From the NCBI GenBank assembly GCA_027024125.1, contig JALVSV010000033.1:1-7607 (forward strand): a stretch of DNA of 7,607 nucleotides, in the 5' to 3' direction. Both the position numbers and the translations under genes were made by a program. Under the pieces are notes generated by a model. The model saw only the letters and a program-made list of their open reading frames with translations. It was not told the origin of the DNA and searched no databases. This stretch comes from Methylothermaceae bacterium (lineage in GTDB: Bacteria > Pseudomonadota > Gammaproteobacteria > Methylococcales > Methylothermaceae). Below, in pieces: positions 6,973 to 7,607 of this stretch; the first letter of the stretch is position 1, and each line of letters begins with the position of its first letter.

Positions 6973-7607
6973 TCAGAAATCCACCTGGCCGCGCAACTGA
7001 AAGATGCGCGGGTGTTCGTTAAGCCCGTCGCGGTTGGGGCTGGCGTCGGCGAGGATATAATTGGCCATGAAGCGCAGATTGGGGAACAGGTACCAATTGA
7101 GCCCCACGGTTAAATTGCGTTCGCGGCCACCGCGCACGTCGCTGTCGCTCAGGTCCAAAGCGCTGTAGCGCATTCCCAATTCCCAGGCGCCCCAGCGGCG
7201 TCGGGGATTGATGCGGCCAAAGTTGCCGCTTTTGGGTCGATAGGGGCGGGTTTCTCCAGTCAGGAGCCAACTGCCATAGGCATACCAGCCGGAAAAGTTC
7301 AAGGTCTTCTGGCCGCGGCGCTTGACCCAGGTCTGAAAGTATTCTCCCTGCAGGGATAGCGGTCCGTAGCCAATTGCCCCTTCCAGCACGCCTTTGAAGG
7401 TGTCGTCCACCCGGGCAATGGTGCGGGTGTCCGCCAGGCGCTTGTTGGTGACATAAGACTCGGGCCGGCTGCGGAAGCGGACCCGGCGCTGGCTGTCGGG
7501 TTGGCGGTACTCCCCGGACAGCCCCAGGTGGAGGAAGTGGTCTTGTCCGGTCCAGGGAGCGAAGGTGACCCGGGCGGCGCCGCCCGGGTCACCTTCGCTC
7601 CCTGGAC
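6973..7607 (-). CDS. OprP/OprO-family porin, C-terminal fragment
   Basis: An outer-membrane beta-barrel of the Porin_O_P family, classically channels for phosphate or polyphosphate, though homologues pass other anions. About 210 codons are in the window; the 5' part is beyond the right edge. Alternating amphipathic strands end with the usual C-terminal Phe (QLRGQVDF), the signal for barrel insertion. Family-like stretches include AWELGMRYSALDLSDSDVRGG and LTVGLNWYLFPNLRFMANYI, plus AARVTFAP near the edge. A GTG at 7410 is an internal codon, not the start, since coding continues upstream through HFLHLGLSGEYRQ. Bases beyond about 7578 form the second half of a perfect palindrome and may not be genuine. 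The gene is convergent with the regulator, 63 bp apart, with no clear terminator between them. A link to the copper operon is not shown. Confidence 0.88.
   Translation of the reverse strand, partial: PGSEGDPGGAARVTFAPWTGQDHFLHLGLSGEYRQPDSQRRVRFRSRPESYVTNKRLADTRTIARVDDTFKGVLEGAIGYGPLSLQGEYFQTWVKRRGQKTLNFSGWYAYGSWLLTGETRPYRPKSGNFGRINPRRRWGAWELGMRYSALDLSDSDVRGGRERNLTVGLNWYLFPNLRFMANYILADASPNRDGLNEHPRIFQLRGQVDF
7550..7607. repeat. Perfect 58-bp palindrome at the window end
   Basis: Bases 7550-7578 are the exact reverse complement of 7579-7607, with no loop and no mismatch. The centre, GGGCGGC|GCCGCCC, lies in the porin coding sequence. The half contiguous with the porin frame is probably authentic, and the outer half is an inverted copy. 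It most likely reflects a fold-back chimera or assembly end effect. Confidence 0.9.

Overview
The window looks like a GC-rich gammaproteobacterial or betaproteobacterial chromosome fragment. The grounds are Gram-negative outer-membrane and periplasmic proteins with ordinary Sec signal peptides, strong AGGAGG ribosome binding sites, and intergenic ATTCCCGC...GCGGGAAT repeats of the kind common in those classes. No rRNA, tRNA or housekeeping marker is present, so the genus cannot be named.

Left third (1-2157): a graveyard of mobile DNA. A minus-strand IS21-type istA transposase, cut off by the window edge and frameshifted, has its 5' end truncated by a complete IS4-family element (865-2157) with 22-bp terminal inverted repeats. 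That element's own transposase carries an in-frame amber codon and a frameshift. I see no target duplication around it.

Middle (2158-3282): about 1.1 kb with no convincing gene. It holds two REP-like palindromic repeats, a perfect 16-bp-stem hairpin, a 20-bp inverted repeat enclosing about 126 bp, a possible small gene remnant, and a hairpin that may terminate the next operon.

Right half (3283-6909): the functional core. A minus-strand two-gene operon encodes (i) an exported two-domain multicopper oxidase resembling Streptomyces small laccase, with a complete set of copper ligand motifs, and (ii) an exported 617-residue protein with an N-terminal type 1 copper cupredoxin domain followed by a histidine-rich seven-blade-type beta-propeller. 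Diverging from it is a winged-helix regulator with a C-terminal cysteine cluster of the SufR/COG2345 type, likely an Fe-S sensor. The 151-bp shared promoter region carries two copies of a TAAACnGTT motif, one overlapping the predicted -10 of the oxidase operon. The simplest reading is a redox-sensitive or NO-sensitive regulator controlling a periplasmic copper redox pair, in which the cupredoxin-propeller would be the electron partner or substrate-binding partner of the laccase. That functional link is inference.

Right edge (6973-7607): the C-terminal part of an OprP/OprO-type porin, convergent with the regulator. The window ends in a perfect 58-bp palindrome that is probably a fold-back artefact at a contig end.
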